A stretch of 32,672 nucleotides of DNA from Tannerella sp. (GCA_031266995.1 JAIRZY010000036.1:1-32672), one strand, 5' to 3'. Positions 23,186 through 32,346 are shown, numbered from the stretch's first letter. Program-made: numbers and translations. The notes: generated by a model from the letters alone, not told the origin.

Positions 23186-23987
23186 AGCACTCGATATAAA
23201 CGTAAATGACCGGGACCGTCAGAATGATGCTGTCCAGGCGGTCCAGTATGCCGCCGTGTCCAGGCAACAGTTTCCCGGAATCCTTCACGCCGAAATTGCG
23301 CTTAATCAGCGATTCTACCAGGTCGCCCCACGTGGCAAAAACGACCACAATGATCGCCATAACAGGCCAGTGATACCACTCCATCAGGCCGGAAAACAGT
23401 CCGGCGAACAGTATAGACACCGCCAGCGTGACGGCAAAACCGCCCGCGAACCCCTCCCACGACTTCTGGGGCGAGATGCGCTCAATCATCCTGTGCCGGC
23501 CAAACGCCGTCCCTGTCATGTAGGCGCTGGTATCGTTCAGCCATGCGAAGACAAAAATAAGCAATGCGTAATACGGTGAATAGTCGCCTGTTTGCGGGTC
23601 AAAAACAATGAAATTGAACAGCGAAAGGAAACCCGCGCAATACAGTTGCGCAAATAGCGTCATCGCCCATTCGCCGACGGGATTCTCGATTTTGAGGTAC
23701 AGCGCCCGCACCAGAATCAGTTGCAGCAGCAATATGTAAGGCAGGAAGACGTATCCGCCCGCATATCCGCCCGCATATAAAAACGATGCGACAAAGAGAT
23801 ACATACCTCCGGACACGCTGAGCCACCGCATTTTGCGATAACCTGCCAGAGCATGGAACTCCCCCAGCCCCAGCCCGGCAATCACCGCAAAAAGCGACAC
23901 GAAAGCGTACGGATGGAAATAAATCGACCCGCTGATTGCCAGCACGCAAACAATTCCGGTCAGCGACCGTACCAGTATATTCTTCAA
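23172..23987 (-). CDS. cdsA: phosphatidate cytidylyltransferase
   Basis: 271 residues from a TTG start at 23987. The integral membrane enzyme makes CDP-diacylglycerol from phosphatidate and CTP, the branch point of phospholipid synthesis. About seven to eight hydrophobic helices are followed by the family signature near the C terminus, GDLVESLIKRNFGVKD and PGHGGILDRLDS. No ATG exists at the usual place. TTGAAGAATATACTGG gives LKNILVRSLTGI, matching the family's common M-K-N start, with GAGG just upstream. The only in-frame ATG (24077) would lie inside ftsH. It follows ftsH on the same strand, 32 bp after its stop. Confidence 0.9.
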   Translation of the reverse strand: MKNILVRSLTGIVCVLAISGSIYFHPYAFVSLFAVIAGLGLGEFHALAGYRKMRWLSVSGGMYLFVASFLYAGGYAGGYVFLPYILLLQLILVRALYLKIENPVGEWAMTLFAQLYCAGFLSLFNFIVFDPQTGDYSPYYALLIFVFAWLNDTSAYMTGTAFGRHRMIERISPQKSWEGFAGGFAVTLAVSILFAGLFSGLMEWYHWPVMAIIVVVFATWGDLVESLIKRNFGVKDSGKLLPGHGGILDRLDSIILTVPVIYVYIECFIRN

Positions 23988-24019
23988 TACCTCAATATTA
24001 TAGTCAACCAAGTCAGGAT

Positions 24020-25960
24020 TTACCCTGCGTTTTCCCGTTCTTTCTGTTCCAGAATCTCCTGCGAGCGGGAGACCCACTGGCGCTTGCCGAAAATGTGTTC
24101 CATGTCTTCCGAATAAATCACTTCGGATTCCAGCAATTTCTCTGCCAGCAAATTATGTTTTTCCGCATATTCCGAAAGGGTAGACTTGGCACGCTCGTAC
24201 TGCGAGTTTACGATGCTTTTCACCTCCTCGTCGATCACTTTTGCGGTCTCTTCGCTGTAAGGTTTCGTAAATCCCCAGTCCTGACCGGAGGAGTCGTAAT
24301 AGTTCAGGTTTCGTAGTTTCTCGCTCATCCCGAAATAGACGACCATGGCGTAGGCCTGCTTCGTCACACGTTCGAGGTCGTTGGATGCGCCTGTCGATAT
24401 TTCACCGAGGAACACCTCTTCGGCCGCCCGTCCGCCCAGCGTGGCGCAAATCTCGTCGAGCAATTGCTCGCGCATTGTGATCTGCCTCTCTTCCGGCAGG
24501 TACCATGCCGCGCCAAGCGCTTTGCCGCGCGGGACGATGGTGACCTTCACCAGCGGATTAGCGTGCTCCAGCACCCAACTGAGCGATGCGTGTCCCGCCT
24601 CGTGATAGGCAATCGTTTTCCGTTCCCTGGCCGTCGTGATGCGCGAACGCTTTTCCAGCCCGCCCACGATGCGGTCTACGGCATTCATGAAATCCTCTTT
24701 CTGTACAAAGTTCTTTCCGTTGCGGGCGGCGATCAGCGCAGCTTCGTTGCAGACGTTGGCAATGTCGGCGCCCGAAAAGCCGGGCGTCTGACGCGCCAGA
24801 AAGTCGGCGTCGACCGTCCGGTCGATTTTAATCGGACGCAGGTGTACGCCGAATATCTCCTTCCGTTCGTTCAGGTCGGGCAGCTCGACATGTATCTGCC
24901 GGTCGAACCGTCCGGCGCGCAGTAGCGCCTTGTCCAGCACGTCTGCACGGTTAGTCGCTGCCAGGATGATGACACCGCTGTTCGAGGCAAAGCCGTCCAT
25001 CTCGGTAAGCAGTTGGTTCAGCGTGTTTTCACGCTCGTCGTTACTGTTTATGTTCGCATTCTTGCCCCGCGCGCGTCCTACGGCGTCGATTTCGTCGATG
25101 AAGACGATGCACGGCGCTTTCTCCTTCGCCTGACGGAACAGATCGCGCACGCGCGACGCGCCCACGCCGACGAACATCTCGACGAAGTCGGAGCCTGACA
25201 GGGAGAAGAACGGTACATTCGCCTCTCCGGCCACGGCCTTTGCCAGCAGCGTCTTGCCCGTGCCCGGAGGGCCTACCAGCAATGCTCCTTTGGGGATTTT
25301 CCCGCCCAGTTCGGTATATTTGTTCGGATTCTTCAGAAACGAAACGATTTCCTCCACTTCCTGCTTGGCTTCGGCAAGTCCTGCGACGTCACGGAAGGTG
25401 ATTCTCGTATGCGAATCTTTATCAAAAAGCTGTGCCTTCGACTTGCCGACGTTGAACACGCCGCCCGCATTGCCGCCGCCCGCCATGCGCCGCATGATGA
25501 AAAACGATATCAGGATGATGAAGATAAAGGGAGCCAGCGAATAGATGATGTTCCAGAACATGTCGTCGCTTTCCTTGAAACTGACTTTGGTCTTAATGCC
25601 ATGCTCCTGAACGGCTTTGTCGTAGAAATCGGAAAATTTATCCGGCGAGGGGATCCTGACTGTCACATTGCTGCCGATGCCTTTGCGTATGTCGTCGCTG
25701 CTGAAGACTGCCGGCTTCTCGCTGTTGCGGACGGTGGCTTCCAGCATGTTTTTTTTGTTTAAAACGACAATATTTTCGAACACGTCTTTTTGTGCCAGCG
25801 CGCGAAATTCCGTCCAGCCCAGTTCTTTGGTCGAATCGAAATCGTTCGTCATGAAGAGGGCCATCAGTCCCAGAAACAGCAGTCCGTAGAGCCAGTATGC
25901 ATTGAAGCGAAGCCTTGGCTTGCCGTTCTTCGGAGACAGATTATTGCTACTTTCGTTCAT
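24020..25960 (-). CDS. ftsH: ATP-dependent zinc metalloprotease FtsH
   Basis: 646 residues. FtsH is a membrane-anchored AAA+ hexamer that extracts and degrades membrane and short-lived cytoplasmic proteins. Two transmembrane helices (about 22-38 and 138-156) flank a periplasmic domain. The AAA module has Walker A GPPGTGKT (230-237), Walker B FIDEIDA (about 287-293) and the SRH arginines in RAGRFDRQ (about 348-355). The zinc site is HEAGH (453-457). A glycine-rich GGGNAGG precedes the AAA domain. It lies between rsfS and cdsA in one operon, a common Bacteroidota order. Confidence 0.97.
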   Translation of the reverse strand: MNESSNNLSPKNGKPRLRFNAYWLYGLLFLGLMALFMTNDFDSTKELGWTEFRALAQKDVFENIVVLNKKNMLEATVRNSEKPAVFSSDDIRKGIGSNVTVRIPSPDKFSDFYDKAVQEHGIKTKVSFKESDDMFWNIIYSLAPFIFIILISFFIMRRMAGGGNAGGVFNVGKSKAQLFDKDSHTRITFRDVAGLAEAKQEVEEIVSFLKNPNKYTELGGKIPKGALLVGPPGTGKTLLAKAVAGEANVPFFSLSGSDFVEMFVGVGASRVRDLFRQAKEKAPCIVFIDEIDAVGRARGKNANINSNDERENTLNQLLTEMDGFASNSGVIILAATNRADVLDKALLRAGRFDRQIHVELPDLNERKEIFGVHLRPIKIDRTVDADFLARQTPGFSGADIANVCNEAALIAARNGKNFVQKEDFMNAVDRIVGGLEKRSRITTARERKTIAYHEAGHASLSWVLEHANPLVKVTIVPRGKALGAAWYLPEERQITMREQLLDEICATLGGRAAEEVFLGEISTGASNDLERVTKQAYAMVVYFGMSEKLRNLNYYDSSGQDWGFTKPYSEETAKVIDEEVKSIVNSQYERAKSTLSEYAEKHNLLAEKLLESEVIYSEDMEHIFGKRQWVSRSQEILEQKERENAG

Positions 25961-25978
25961 ACGTTTTAGTTAAGTAAT

Positions 25979-26338
25979 TTATTCATTATCCGAAATTTCC
26001 GTAATCACGGAGTCAGCCCAGAGCGTTTCGATATTGTAGAACGCACGCTGTTCGGGCATGAAGATGTGTACAATAACCGTGCCATAGTCTATCCCGATCC
26101 ATGTGGAATTGCGCCCGCCGTCGATCGACAGCGGTTTCTCGCCCGTATCCCTGCGCACAACCTCCCATACCGAATCGGTAAGCGACGAGAGTTGCGTAAG
26201 GCTACTTCCTTCGCACACAATCATATATTCGCAAATTGCGCCCGTGAGCAGGCTTAAGTCTACTTTGACTGTCTTTTTCCCTTTTTTTTCCTGTAAACCT
26301 CTCACTACGGCTTCCACAAGGGATTTTGTTTGATCCAT
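25979..26338 (-). CDS. rsfS: ribosomal silencing factor RsfS
   Basis: 119 residues, the usual size. RsfS binds ribosomal protein uL14 and blocks joining of the subunits when nutrients are scarce. Family features are LVEAVVRGLQEKKGKKTVKVDLS, CEYMIVCEGSS, SIDGGRNSTWIGIDYGTVIVHIF and FYNIETLWAD. The ATG at 26338 is used; the frame continues upstream across the tRNA on the opposite strand and is rejected. A promoter-like TATATTTG lies 25 bp upstream. It is the first gene of rsfS-ftsH-cdsA, with 18 bp to ftsH. Confidence 0.95.
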   Translation of the reverse strand: MDQTKSLVEAVVRGLQEKKGKKTVKVDLSLLTGAICEYMIVCEGSSLTQLSSLTDSVWEVVRRDTGEKPLSIDGGRNSTWIGIDYGTVIVHIFMPEQRAFYNIETLWADSVITEISDNE

Positions 26339-26363
26339 GCTTTTACTTTCCTTTCCGAGCGCA

Positions 26364-26371
26364 CAAATATA
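26364..26371 (-). promoter_or_regulatory. -7 promoter element for rsfS-ftsH-cdsA
   Basis: The minus strand reads TATATTTG, 25 bp before the rsfS ATG. No clear -33 TTTG is at the standard spacing. Confidence 0.6.
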
Positions 26372-26451
26372 GATTATTTTATTCAGAACGGCTGCAATTT
26401 TTTGCGCTATTTCGCGGTTTGAAAAAAAACTGCATAAATTACGGCAAAATA

Positions 26452-26483
26452 TTTGGGAGCGTTTCAAAAATGATGTATTTTTG
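26452..26483 (+). promoter_or_regulatory. two-element promoter for the tRNA-Gln gene
   Basis: TTTG (26452-26455), exactly 20 bp, then TATTTTTG (26476-26483). The tRNA begins 18 bp further. Both elements match consensus. Confidence 0.8.
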
Positions 26484-26500
26484 CAGCGCAAAACAGGAAT

Positions 26501-26571
26501 TGTTCTATGGTGTAATGGTAACACGTCAGATTCTGGTCCTGAAATTCCAGGTTCGAGCCCTGGTAGAACAA
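26501..26571 (+). tRNA. tRNA-Gln (anticodon CTG)
   Basis: A 71-nt cloverleaf. The acceptor arm pairs TGTTCTA with TAGAACA, the D arm is GTG...CAC with a GGTAA loop, the anticodon loop TTCTGGT gives anticodon CTG (26533-26535), and the T arm is CCAGG-TTCGAGC-CCTGG. The anticodon stem TCAGA/CCTGA has one A-C mismatch beside the loop. CCA is not encoded. A promoter precedes it and a terminator follows directly, so it is a single-gene unit. Confidence 0.93.
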
Positions 26572-26574
26572 CGG

Positions 26575-26605
26575 AGAGGCGGGTCGCGAGGCCCGTCTCT
26601 TTTTG
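26575..26605 (+). terminator. Rho-independent terminator after tRNA-Gln
   Basis: AGAGGCGGG and CCCGTCTCT form a 9-bp stem (one G:U) around TCGCGAGG, followed by TTTTTG. Confidence 0.85.
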
Positions 26606-26610
26606 TTCCA

Positions 26611-26716
26611 TTCTGTGCGCAGCACGGTTTTGCGCCCGGACCGGGGGATTCAATGATTTCAAAATTCAAGGATTTGAAAATTATAAAATACAGTCATCCG
26701 GTTATTTCGTAACTCA
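26611..26716 (+). repeat. dispersed head/tail repeat, full copy
   Basis: Head TCTGTGCGCAGCACGGTTTTG, then CCGGGGGATTCAATGATTTC, then the 8-bp-periodic tail ending in TCATCCGGTTATTTCG. It is the closest relative of the copy at 20619 and lies just left of the 21-bp array at 26752. Confidence 0.7.
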
Positions 26717-26751
26717 GCTATGGCCGCCAAAGCATGAAATGACGGCAAAAT

Positions 26752-26961
26752 ACAGCGATACATCGGGCCAATGCAGCGATACATTGCACCGATGTAGCGA
26801 TACATTACGCCAATGCAGCGATACATTGCACCAATGTTGCGATACATTGCACCAATGCAGCGATACATTACACCAATGTAGCGATACATTGAGCCAATGC
26901 AGCGATACATTTTGCCAATGTAGCGATACATTTGTCCGATGCAGCGATACATTTTGCCCCT
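26752..26961 (+). repeat. ten tandem 21-bp units with internal dyads, second family
   Basis: Units of the form AATGYAGCGATACATT plus a 5-bp variable spacer (such as GCACC) repeat ten times at exactly 21 bp. From the second unit on, GCAGCG alternates with GTAGCG (once GTTGCG), giving a 42-bp higher-order unit. The GTA form is a perfect 6-bp inverted repeat around GCGA; the GCA form has one mismatch. The sequence is unrelated to the elements at 4646 and 12484. All frames with a multiple-of-three period stay open (CSDTLHQ on plus, MYRCIGx on minus), but I do not regard them as genes. This array and its flanks fill the 530-bp gap between tRNA-Gln and susD. Confidence 0.85.
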
Positions 26962-26977
26962 TCCATACCTGTTTTAT

Positions 26978-27014
26978 ACCGTGTGCGTCATGATTTGCCG
27001 GGAGATTCAACGAA
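26978..27014 (+). repeat. degenerate head of the dispersed repeat
   Basis: ACCGTGTGCGTCATGATTTG then CCGGGAGATTCAACGA, similar to the heads at 5039 and 26611. With the copy at 26611 it brackets the array at 26752-26961 in direct orientation. Confidence 0.45.
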
Positions 27015-27022
27015 TATCCCCG

Positions 27023-27061
27023 AAAAACAGGAAGGCGCCCATACCTGTCTGGACGCCTTCC
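27023..27061 (-). terminator. Rho-independent terminator of the susC-susD operon
   Basis: On the minus strand GGAAGGCG and CGCCTTCC form a perfect 8-bp stem around a 16-nt loop, followed by TGTTTTT. It begins 41 bp after the SusD stop. Confidence 0.8.
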
Positions 27062-27102
27062 CTTTGCGAGTCAGTCATAATCCGGGTTGCGCCGGTTCAT
27101 TT

Positions 27103-28671
27103 TCATTTGAAGGACGGATAGCCGGGATTCTGCACCAGATGCTGGTTGGTTTGCCATGCCGTCTGCGAAACGGGATAGAGCTTCAGGTGCGCACCCGTGA
27201 TCCGCTGACAGTTGGAGGCACTCCACGCCGGCGTTTCAAACGTGCCGAAACGGATGTCGTCCTGACGCGACCAGGCTTCCCATGCCAGCTCGAACTTGCG
27301 CTCCAGCGCGATCTGTTCGAGCGTGACGGCGGTGCGGTTGTGGTCGGCATTGCCGTAAGCCCTTTCGCGGATGGCGTTTACCAGGCGCGTCGCTTCCGCG
27401 GCATCGCCTCCGGAGCGCAGCAGCGCTTCGGCCTTTGTCAGATAGATGTCCGCCAGGCGGAAGATGTGGAAATGATTCCCCATCGCGTTGGTCAGGCTCG
27501 TCGAGTACGGCCACTTCTGGCAGCGCGCGCCGGCTTCCTGCACGACGGCGGCCCACGGACCGCCATCGTATTCCGTGCCCGGAATAAAGTTGAAGTCAAC
27601 GGTATAGTTCAGCGGATCGCCCTGTCCGGTCGTCAGTATCTCGCCCGTATTGATGTTCCTGCGCAGGCCGATGCGGAAGGTCGTTTCGTAGCGCGGGTCT
27701 TCGGTGTCGAAGAGTTTCACGTAGTCCGGCTGCGCGCAGATGCCGTTCCATGCGCTGTAGAGCGAGCCGTCGGCAAGGTTGTCGGCATAGTGAAGCGTAC
27801 GGTTCATCAACTGGTTCTCGTCCTGCGTATCCGATTCGCTGAAGCAGATCGTGAAGATGCCTTCGCGCGAGCGGTCGCTGATTCCGAAGTTGGTTTTGAA
27901 GTCCGGTTCCAGCACGTAGCCCATGCCCAGCACCTGGTCGCACGCGGCGATGCACTGCTGCCAGGCATCGCCGGACACGCTGACGCCCCATGCCTCGGCG
28001 TTCAGGTAGAGCTTGGCCAGCAGAAATTGGGCAGAGCCGCGGGTGAACTTGCCGTAGTTCCCGTAGCTCCCTTCGGGACACTGCCCGGCGATTTCCGTTA
28101 CCTCCTGAATGAGCCAGTCGAATACTTCCTGACGCGGCCGGTTGGCGGGCAACACCTTGTCCTGATAGTCGGTGACCAGAGGGACGTTGCCCCAGCAGTC
28201 CATCATGGCATAGATCCAGAAGGCGCGCACGCCCCGCATCGCGGCCACGTTTTCGGTCTTCTGGGCGTCGGTCATGAATCCGGATTTTTTCAGCACGTCG
28301 ATCGTTGCGTTGCAGGTACCGAGGGCGGTAGAGGCCGCGCTCCACGAGTCGCGGACGACTTGCGTCATGCCCGTCCACGTGTGCGTGTATATTTCGCGAT
28401 ACTGTCCGCCGTCGTACCAGTCGCCGCCGAAACGGGTCGGCGTGACGGCCATCGACCCTCCACATTCGGAAAGATACATGAAGTTGCTCGGCCAGTAGGT
28501 TTTCATCGTGTTGTAGACCGTGCCCATCAAGGCCTTCACCTCGATTTCCGTACTTCCGAAACGGTCGGCCGGAAGCTTGTCATACACGCTCTCGTCCAGA
28601 TTCGTACACGACGTCATGCACATCATCCATGCGATGATGCCTGCAAACAATATGTTTATATTCTTTTTCAT
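27103..28671 (-). CDS. SusD/RagB-family nutrient-binding outer-membrane lipoprotein
   Basis: 522 residues. A lipoprotein signal peptide ends in MTSC (Cys22), placing it on the cell surface as the lid of the SusC channel. The helical TPR-like scaffold of SusD is seen in RGVRAFWIYAMMDCWGNVPLV (about 145-165), KFTRGSAQFLLAKLYLNAEAWG, and the C-terminal RLADIYLTKAEALLRSGGDAAEATRLVNAIRERA and ERKFELAWEAWSRQDDIRFG. The family captures glycans or peptides and passes them to SusC. The start is 12 bp after the SusC stop, so they are co-translated. No glycosidase, protease or regulator follows, so the ligand is unknown. Confidence 0.95.
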   Translation of the reverse strand: MKKNINILFAGIIAWMMCMTSCTNLDESVYDKLPADRFGSTEIEVKALMGTVYNTMKTYWPSNFMYLSECGGSMAVTPTRFGGDWYDGGQYREIYTHTWTGMTQVVRDSWSAASTALGTCNATIDVLKKSGFMTDAQKTENVAAMRGVRAFWIYAMMDCWGNVPLVTDYQDKVLPANRPRQEVFDWLIQEVTEIAGQCPEGSYGNYGKFTRGSAQFLLAKLYLNAEAWGVSVSGDAWQQCIAACDQVLGMGYVLEPDFKTNFGISDRSREGIFTICFSESDTQDENQLMNRTLHYADNLADGSLYSAWNGICAQPDYVKLFDTEDPRYETTFRIGLRRNINTGEILTTGQGDPLNYTVDFNFIPGTEYDGGPWAAVVQEAGARCQKWPYSTSLTNAMGNHFHIFRLADIYLTKAEALLRSGGDAAEATRLVNAIRERAYGNADHNRTAVTLEQIALERKFELAWEAWSRQDDIRFGTFETPAWSASNCQRITGAHLKLYPVSQTAWQTNQHLVQNPGYPSFK

Positions 28672-28683
28672 AATTCTGTCCTG

Positions 28684-31674
28684 TTAAAATGTTAAGTTTA
28701 TTCCAAACGTAAATGAGCGGGCTTTGGGGAAATAGTTGCGCGCTTCGATGCCGGGCGACAGTCCGGCATCGTCGTCGGTCGCATTGCCGCGGAAAAGCTC
28801 TACCTCGGGGTCCAGACCCTTGTAGGCCGTGATCACGAACAGATTCTGAGCCGCCACGTAGACACGCGCCCTGTCAAGCCAGCTCGATTTCGCGGTATTG
28901 AAGGTATAGCCGACGGCCATATTGTCGAGGCGGGCAAACGAAGCGTCTTCGAGGAAGAAAGAGCACACGCGCGAGTTTTCCGTAAACTTCAGCAGGTTGT
29001 CGTTCATGATCGCATTGGCTCCCGATATGTAGGTATTGTTGCCGTAGGCGGCAAGGGGATTGTTGAGCACGTCGTTGCCGACGGTTCCGCGGATGAAAAA
29101 GCTGGCGTCCCAGCTCTTCCAGCTAAAACTGTTGTTCCAGCCGAAGGTCAGGTCGGGCTGCGCGTTGCCGACGTAGGTGCGGTCGTCGTCCGTGAACTGT
29201 CCGTCGCCGTTCACGTCAATGATCTGGAGCTTGCCGTTCGCGTCCAGCTTCTTCTCGGCCTTGAGCATGAAGAACTGTCCCACGGGGCGACCCTCTTCCA
29301 CGACATGCGAAGTGACACCCGAGCCGCCCCGTATCCACGGGTCGCCCGTATAGATGCGGTCGGTGGTGTAGAGGTTGTTGGAGAGGCGGGTGATCTCGTT
29401 TTTATTATGAGCCAGATTGATCGAAGTGTTGTAGTTGAACGTGCGGCTGCGCACCACGTCGATGTTCAGCAGCAGTTCGACACCCTTATTGACCATGTCG
29501 CCCACGTTGGCATAGATGCGGTCGTATACGAAAGTGGGCGTCGGCACCCGGTAGCGGTATATCATGTCCGTCGTCCGCTTGTTATACCATTCGACGGTAC
29601 CGCCGACGCGACCGCTGAAGAGCGAGAAGTCAAGGCCGACGTTGAACATGGACGTCTCTTCCCATTTCAGGTCGGGATTCGCATTCTGCGACACGCGGTA
29701 GGCAATGGACTGGCTGCCGTTGTCGTAATAAGTGCCGGATGCCTCGTAAAGCTCGAGCGTCCTGTACGGTTGCAGGCCGTCCTGATTACCGGTGATGCCA
29801 TAGCCGACGCGGAGTTTCAGGTCGTTGAGCCATGAGATGTCTTTCATGAAATCTTCCTGCGTGATGCCCCATGCGGCCGAGGCGGAAGGAAACAGACCCC
29901 ACTTGTGGTTGGCGCCGAACTTGGACGAACCGTCCCGGCGAACCGTTGCCGTGACCATATACCTGTTGTCGTAGCTGTAGTGGCCGCGGGCAAAGAAGGA
30001 GATCAGTTTGTAGTCGTCCTTCGACGACTTCACGTTGCTCACCCGCAGCAGGTTGCCGCTCTGTATGCTGTTGGCACCCATCGACGACACGGCGAAGTCG
30101 CTGGCCAGCGCATATTGAGTCTGGTTACTGTTGACCTCCCACGAATAGCCGGCAATGGCGTCGACGCTGTGTTTGTCTCCAAACTCATTGTTGTAGTTCA
30201 GCGTCCACTCCATCAGTTCGCGTTCCATCGTCCGGCCCTCCCTTATGGCCTCGCCGTTGCTGCCGCGTCCGCGGGAGTTTGTCGGCGCCAGCCACTGGCT
30301 GCGATCCATGCTGAATACACTTTTATATAAATGTACCTTGGCATTCAATCCCTCCATGAGGTCGAACTGGATATTACCCGCGCCATAGAAATAATTATTC
30401 TTCATGAGATTATAATTCTCCTCCTGATTCTGGACCGGGTTGCCCTGGTCATACTGGCCGAACATGTCGGTATTCCAGCTACCGTCCGCATGTCTGACAG
30501 GGTGCACCGGCGGCATGTTGTAAGCCAGAATAAAGTCGTCGCGGAAAGGCATGCGCAGATCGGTAATGGTCGCCGATCCGGTCAGGTCTACGCGCAGACG
30601 GTCGTTAATGGCGCGCTGCTGGAACTGGAAGCGGAAACTGTGCCGCCTGATGTAGTTATCGCGCGCAATGCCGTTCCTGTCCAGGAAGGTATAGGACGCG
30701 CGATAATTGTTTTTCGAGCCGCCGCCGGACATGGACAGCGCGTGATTCTGCGAAAAACCGGTACGCAACATTTCGCCCAGCCAGTCGGTCGCCACGCCGG
30801 AGCCGTAGCGGTCGATGCCGCTGACGTCGTTGCCGAGCTTGCGGTTGACGTCGCGCCATTCTGCAGCGTTCAGCAGGTGAGGCTTGTTGGACACCACGTC
30901 GGCAGACACGTATCCGTCATACGTGATCTGCGTCTTCACGCCCGAGCCGCGCTTGGTCGTGATCAGGATGACGCCGCCCGCAGCGCGCGAACCGTAGATC
31001 GCCTGCGAAGAAGCGTCCTTCAGCACGGAGACGGACTCGATGTCCGAAGGCGAGACGGTCGACATGTCGCCGCCGGGGATGCCGTCGACCACGATCATCG
31101 GGCCCTGGTCGTTCATCAGGGTAGACGTACCGCGCAGGCGTATCTGGCTGCCGCGGGTGACGTCGCCCGAACCGCTCGTAACCGTCAGACCGGCCACTTT
31201 GCCCTGCAGCAGGTCTGCCGCGTCGCGCGTAATGCCTTTGTTAAAATTCTCTTCCGAGACGTTGGCTACCGAGCCGGTGATCTGGCGACGCGTCTGCGTA
31301 CCGTAACCGATCGCCACCACTTCGCCGAGGTTCACTACCGACGGTTCCAGCGTCACGTCTATCGTGCCGCGTCCGTCGACATTCTCTTCCAGCGTGTTAT
31401 AGCCCACATACGAAAAGTGGAGCACCGCTCTCTGGCCATTCTGGACGACGAGGGAGTAATTCCCGTCCATATCGGATACAGTCCCGTTCATGGTACCTTT
31501 CTCCAGAATATTGGCGCCAATGATCGTCTCGCCCGTTTCGTCCAGAATTTTACCTTTGACCGTCAGTTGTGCGAATACAGTCATCACACAAAAAACCATC
31601 ATCAAAGACAGTAACCCCGCCTTTCGTACAAGGCCGGAGGAGTTTTCAATAAAAAAAATTGCTTTTTCTTTCAT
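28684..31674 (-). CDS. SusC/RagA-family TonB-dependent outer-membrane transporter
   Basis: 996 residues. A signal peptide (about 1-38, ending VFAQ) is followed by the carboxypeptidase-like domain (LTVKGKILDETGETIIGANI, about 40-120), the TonB box region GEVVAIGYGTQ, and the plug (about 125-250; DAADLLQGKVAGLTV, IRLRGTSTLMNDQGPMIVVDGIPGG, DASSQAIYGSRAAGGVILITTKRG). The barrel ends ARSFTFGINLTF with the C-terminal Phe. The start at 31674 (MKEKAIFF) is preferred; the frame stays open to 31785 across the promoter. It imports a ligand captured by the SusD partner, powered by TonB/ExbBD. No adjacent hybrid two-component or anti-sigma regulator is visible. Confidence 0.95.
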   Translation of the reverse strand: MKEKAIFFIENSSGLVRKAGLLSLMMVFCVMTVFAQLTVKGKILDETGETIIGANILEKGTMNGTVSDMDGNYSLVVQNGQRAVLHFSYVGYNTLEENVDGRGTIDVTLEPSVVNLGEVVAIGYGTQTRRQITGSVANVSEENFNKGITRDAADLLQGKVAGLTVTSGSGDVTRGSQIRLRGTSTLMNDQGPMIVVDGIPGGDMSTVSPSDIESVSVLKDASSQAIYGSRAAGGVILITTKRGSGVKTQITYDGYVSADVVSNKPHLLNAAEWRDVNRKLGNDVSGIDRYGSGVATDWLGEMLRTGFSQNHALSMSGGGSKNNYRASYTFLDRNGIARDNYIRRHSFRFQFQQRAINDRLRVDLTGSATITDLRMPFRDDFILAYNMPPVHPVRHADGSWNTDMFGQYDQGNPVQNQEENYNLMKNNYFYGAGNIQFDLMEGLNAKVHLYKSVFSMDRSQWLAPTNSRGRGSNGEAIREGRTMERELMEWTLNYNNEFGDKHSVDAIAGYSWEVNSNQTQYALASDFAVSSMGANSIQSGNLLRVSNVKSSKDDYKLISFFARGHYSYDNRYMVTATVRRDGSSKFGANHKWGLFPSASAAWGITQEDFMKDISWLNDLKLRVGYGITGNQDGLQPYRTLELYEASGTYYDNGSQSIAYRVSQNANPDLKWEETSMFNVGLDFSLFSGRVGGTVEWYNKRTTDMIYRYRVPTPTFVYDRIYANVGDMVNKGVELLLNIDVVRSRTFNYNTSINLAHNKNEITRLSNNLYTTDRIYTGDPWIRGGSGVTSHVVEEGRPVGQFFMLKAEKKLDANGKLQIIDVNGDGQFTDDDRTYVGNAQPDLTFGWNNSFSWKSWDASFFIRGTVGNDVLNNPLAAYGNNTYISGANAIMNDNLLKFTENSRVCSFFLEDASFARLDNMAVGYTFNTAKSSWLDRARVYVAAQNLFVITAYKGLDPEVELFRGNATDDDAGLSPGIEARNYFPKARSFTFGINLTF

Positions 31675-31721
31675 ACAAAATGAGTTTGAGGTTAAACATT
31701 CAGAAATATATATTTCAGGAG

Positions 31722-31729
31722 CAAATGTA
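31722..31729 (-). promoter_or_regulatory. -7 promoter element for susC-susD
   Basis: The minus strand reads TACATTTG, 47 bp before the susC ATG. No TTTG is seen at the normal -33 distance, which suggests help from an activator. Confidence 0.5.
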
Positions 31730-31759
31730 AAATAAAATCGAATATTAATAAGCGTAAAA

Positions 31760-31775
31760 ATGCCAAAAATGGCAT
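31760..31775. promoter_or_regulatory. inverted repeat upstream of the susC promoter, possible operator
   Basis: ATGCCA and TGGCAT flank AAAA, a perfect 6-bp inverted repeat about 30 bp upstream of the -7 element. The position suits an activator site. No DNA-binding protein gene lies beside it in the window. Confidence 0.35.
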
Positions 31776-32346
31776 AAACTATCATAACGATATGTTCTTA
31801 TTTATATATAAACATCAATGATTCGGGCTAAAAGAAATCAATTTTTTGAAAAATCAAAATTCGGGGAAGGCGAAGATTCGAGGAAATAAAACAAATCAGA
31901 AATCCATAAATTAAAAAATATTTTTCATGAATATCTCATTTTTATATTTTCCCCGACGGCCACTCCTGACGCCTCTGTGGAGCGACCTGTATACTTCGCA
32001 CGGGGACGGGGTTGCAACTCTCCTGCAGGCCGGCATCTTTTAGAACTAAATGGCCTCAAACTCGAAACACCATACATGGCCTGCGCAGGAGACATATCCT
32101 TTACGTCTTTTCACATTCTTCTCCTCCGGCTGTCTTCCGGAAATGGGATACGGCAAAAAACGGGAGGGGATGAAATAACATTTGTTTTGATTCCGTTACT
32201 CGAACCGTCTTCGGGCAACAGCCCGAAAAAAAACAGGCAATTGAATGAATCAACTGCCCGTACAGGATAAACTTCCGCCCGCTTATCGGTTGAAGTATCG
32301 CTTCGTCTCTGACAAAAGACGGAATAAACCCGAAATGTCCATTAGC
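31776..32346. other. intergenic stretch without a supported gene
   Basis: AT-rich up to about 31950, then mixed composition. Open frames of about 97 codons on each strand (31977-32270 plus, 32101-32394 minus) have no recognisable domain, signal peptide or promoter. A small hairpin (CGGGCAACAGCCCG at about 32213) is followed by A residues rather than T residues on the plus strand, so it is not a convincing terminator. I see nothing else in it. Confidence 0.4.

Noticed and set aside
26752-26961. CRISPR array
   Set aside because: Units are 21 bp end to end with no unique spacers, and no cas gene is present. The same holds for the arrays at 4745, 12510 and 32499.
26932-28695. 587-codon open frame antisense to susD
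   Set aside because: SusD is unmistakable on the minus strand, and the antisense frame begins inside the 21-bp array.
32213-32226. Terminator at CGGGCAACAGCCCG
   Set aside because: The hairpin is followed by A residues on the plus strand and has no T run after it on either strand.
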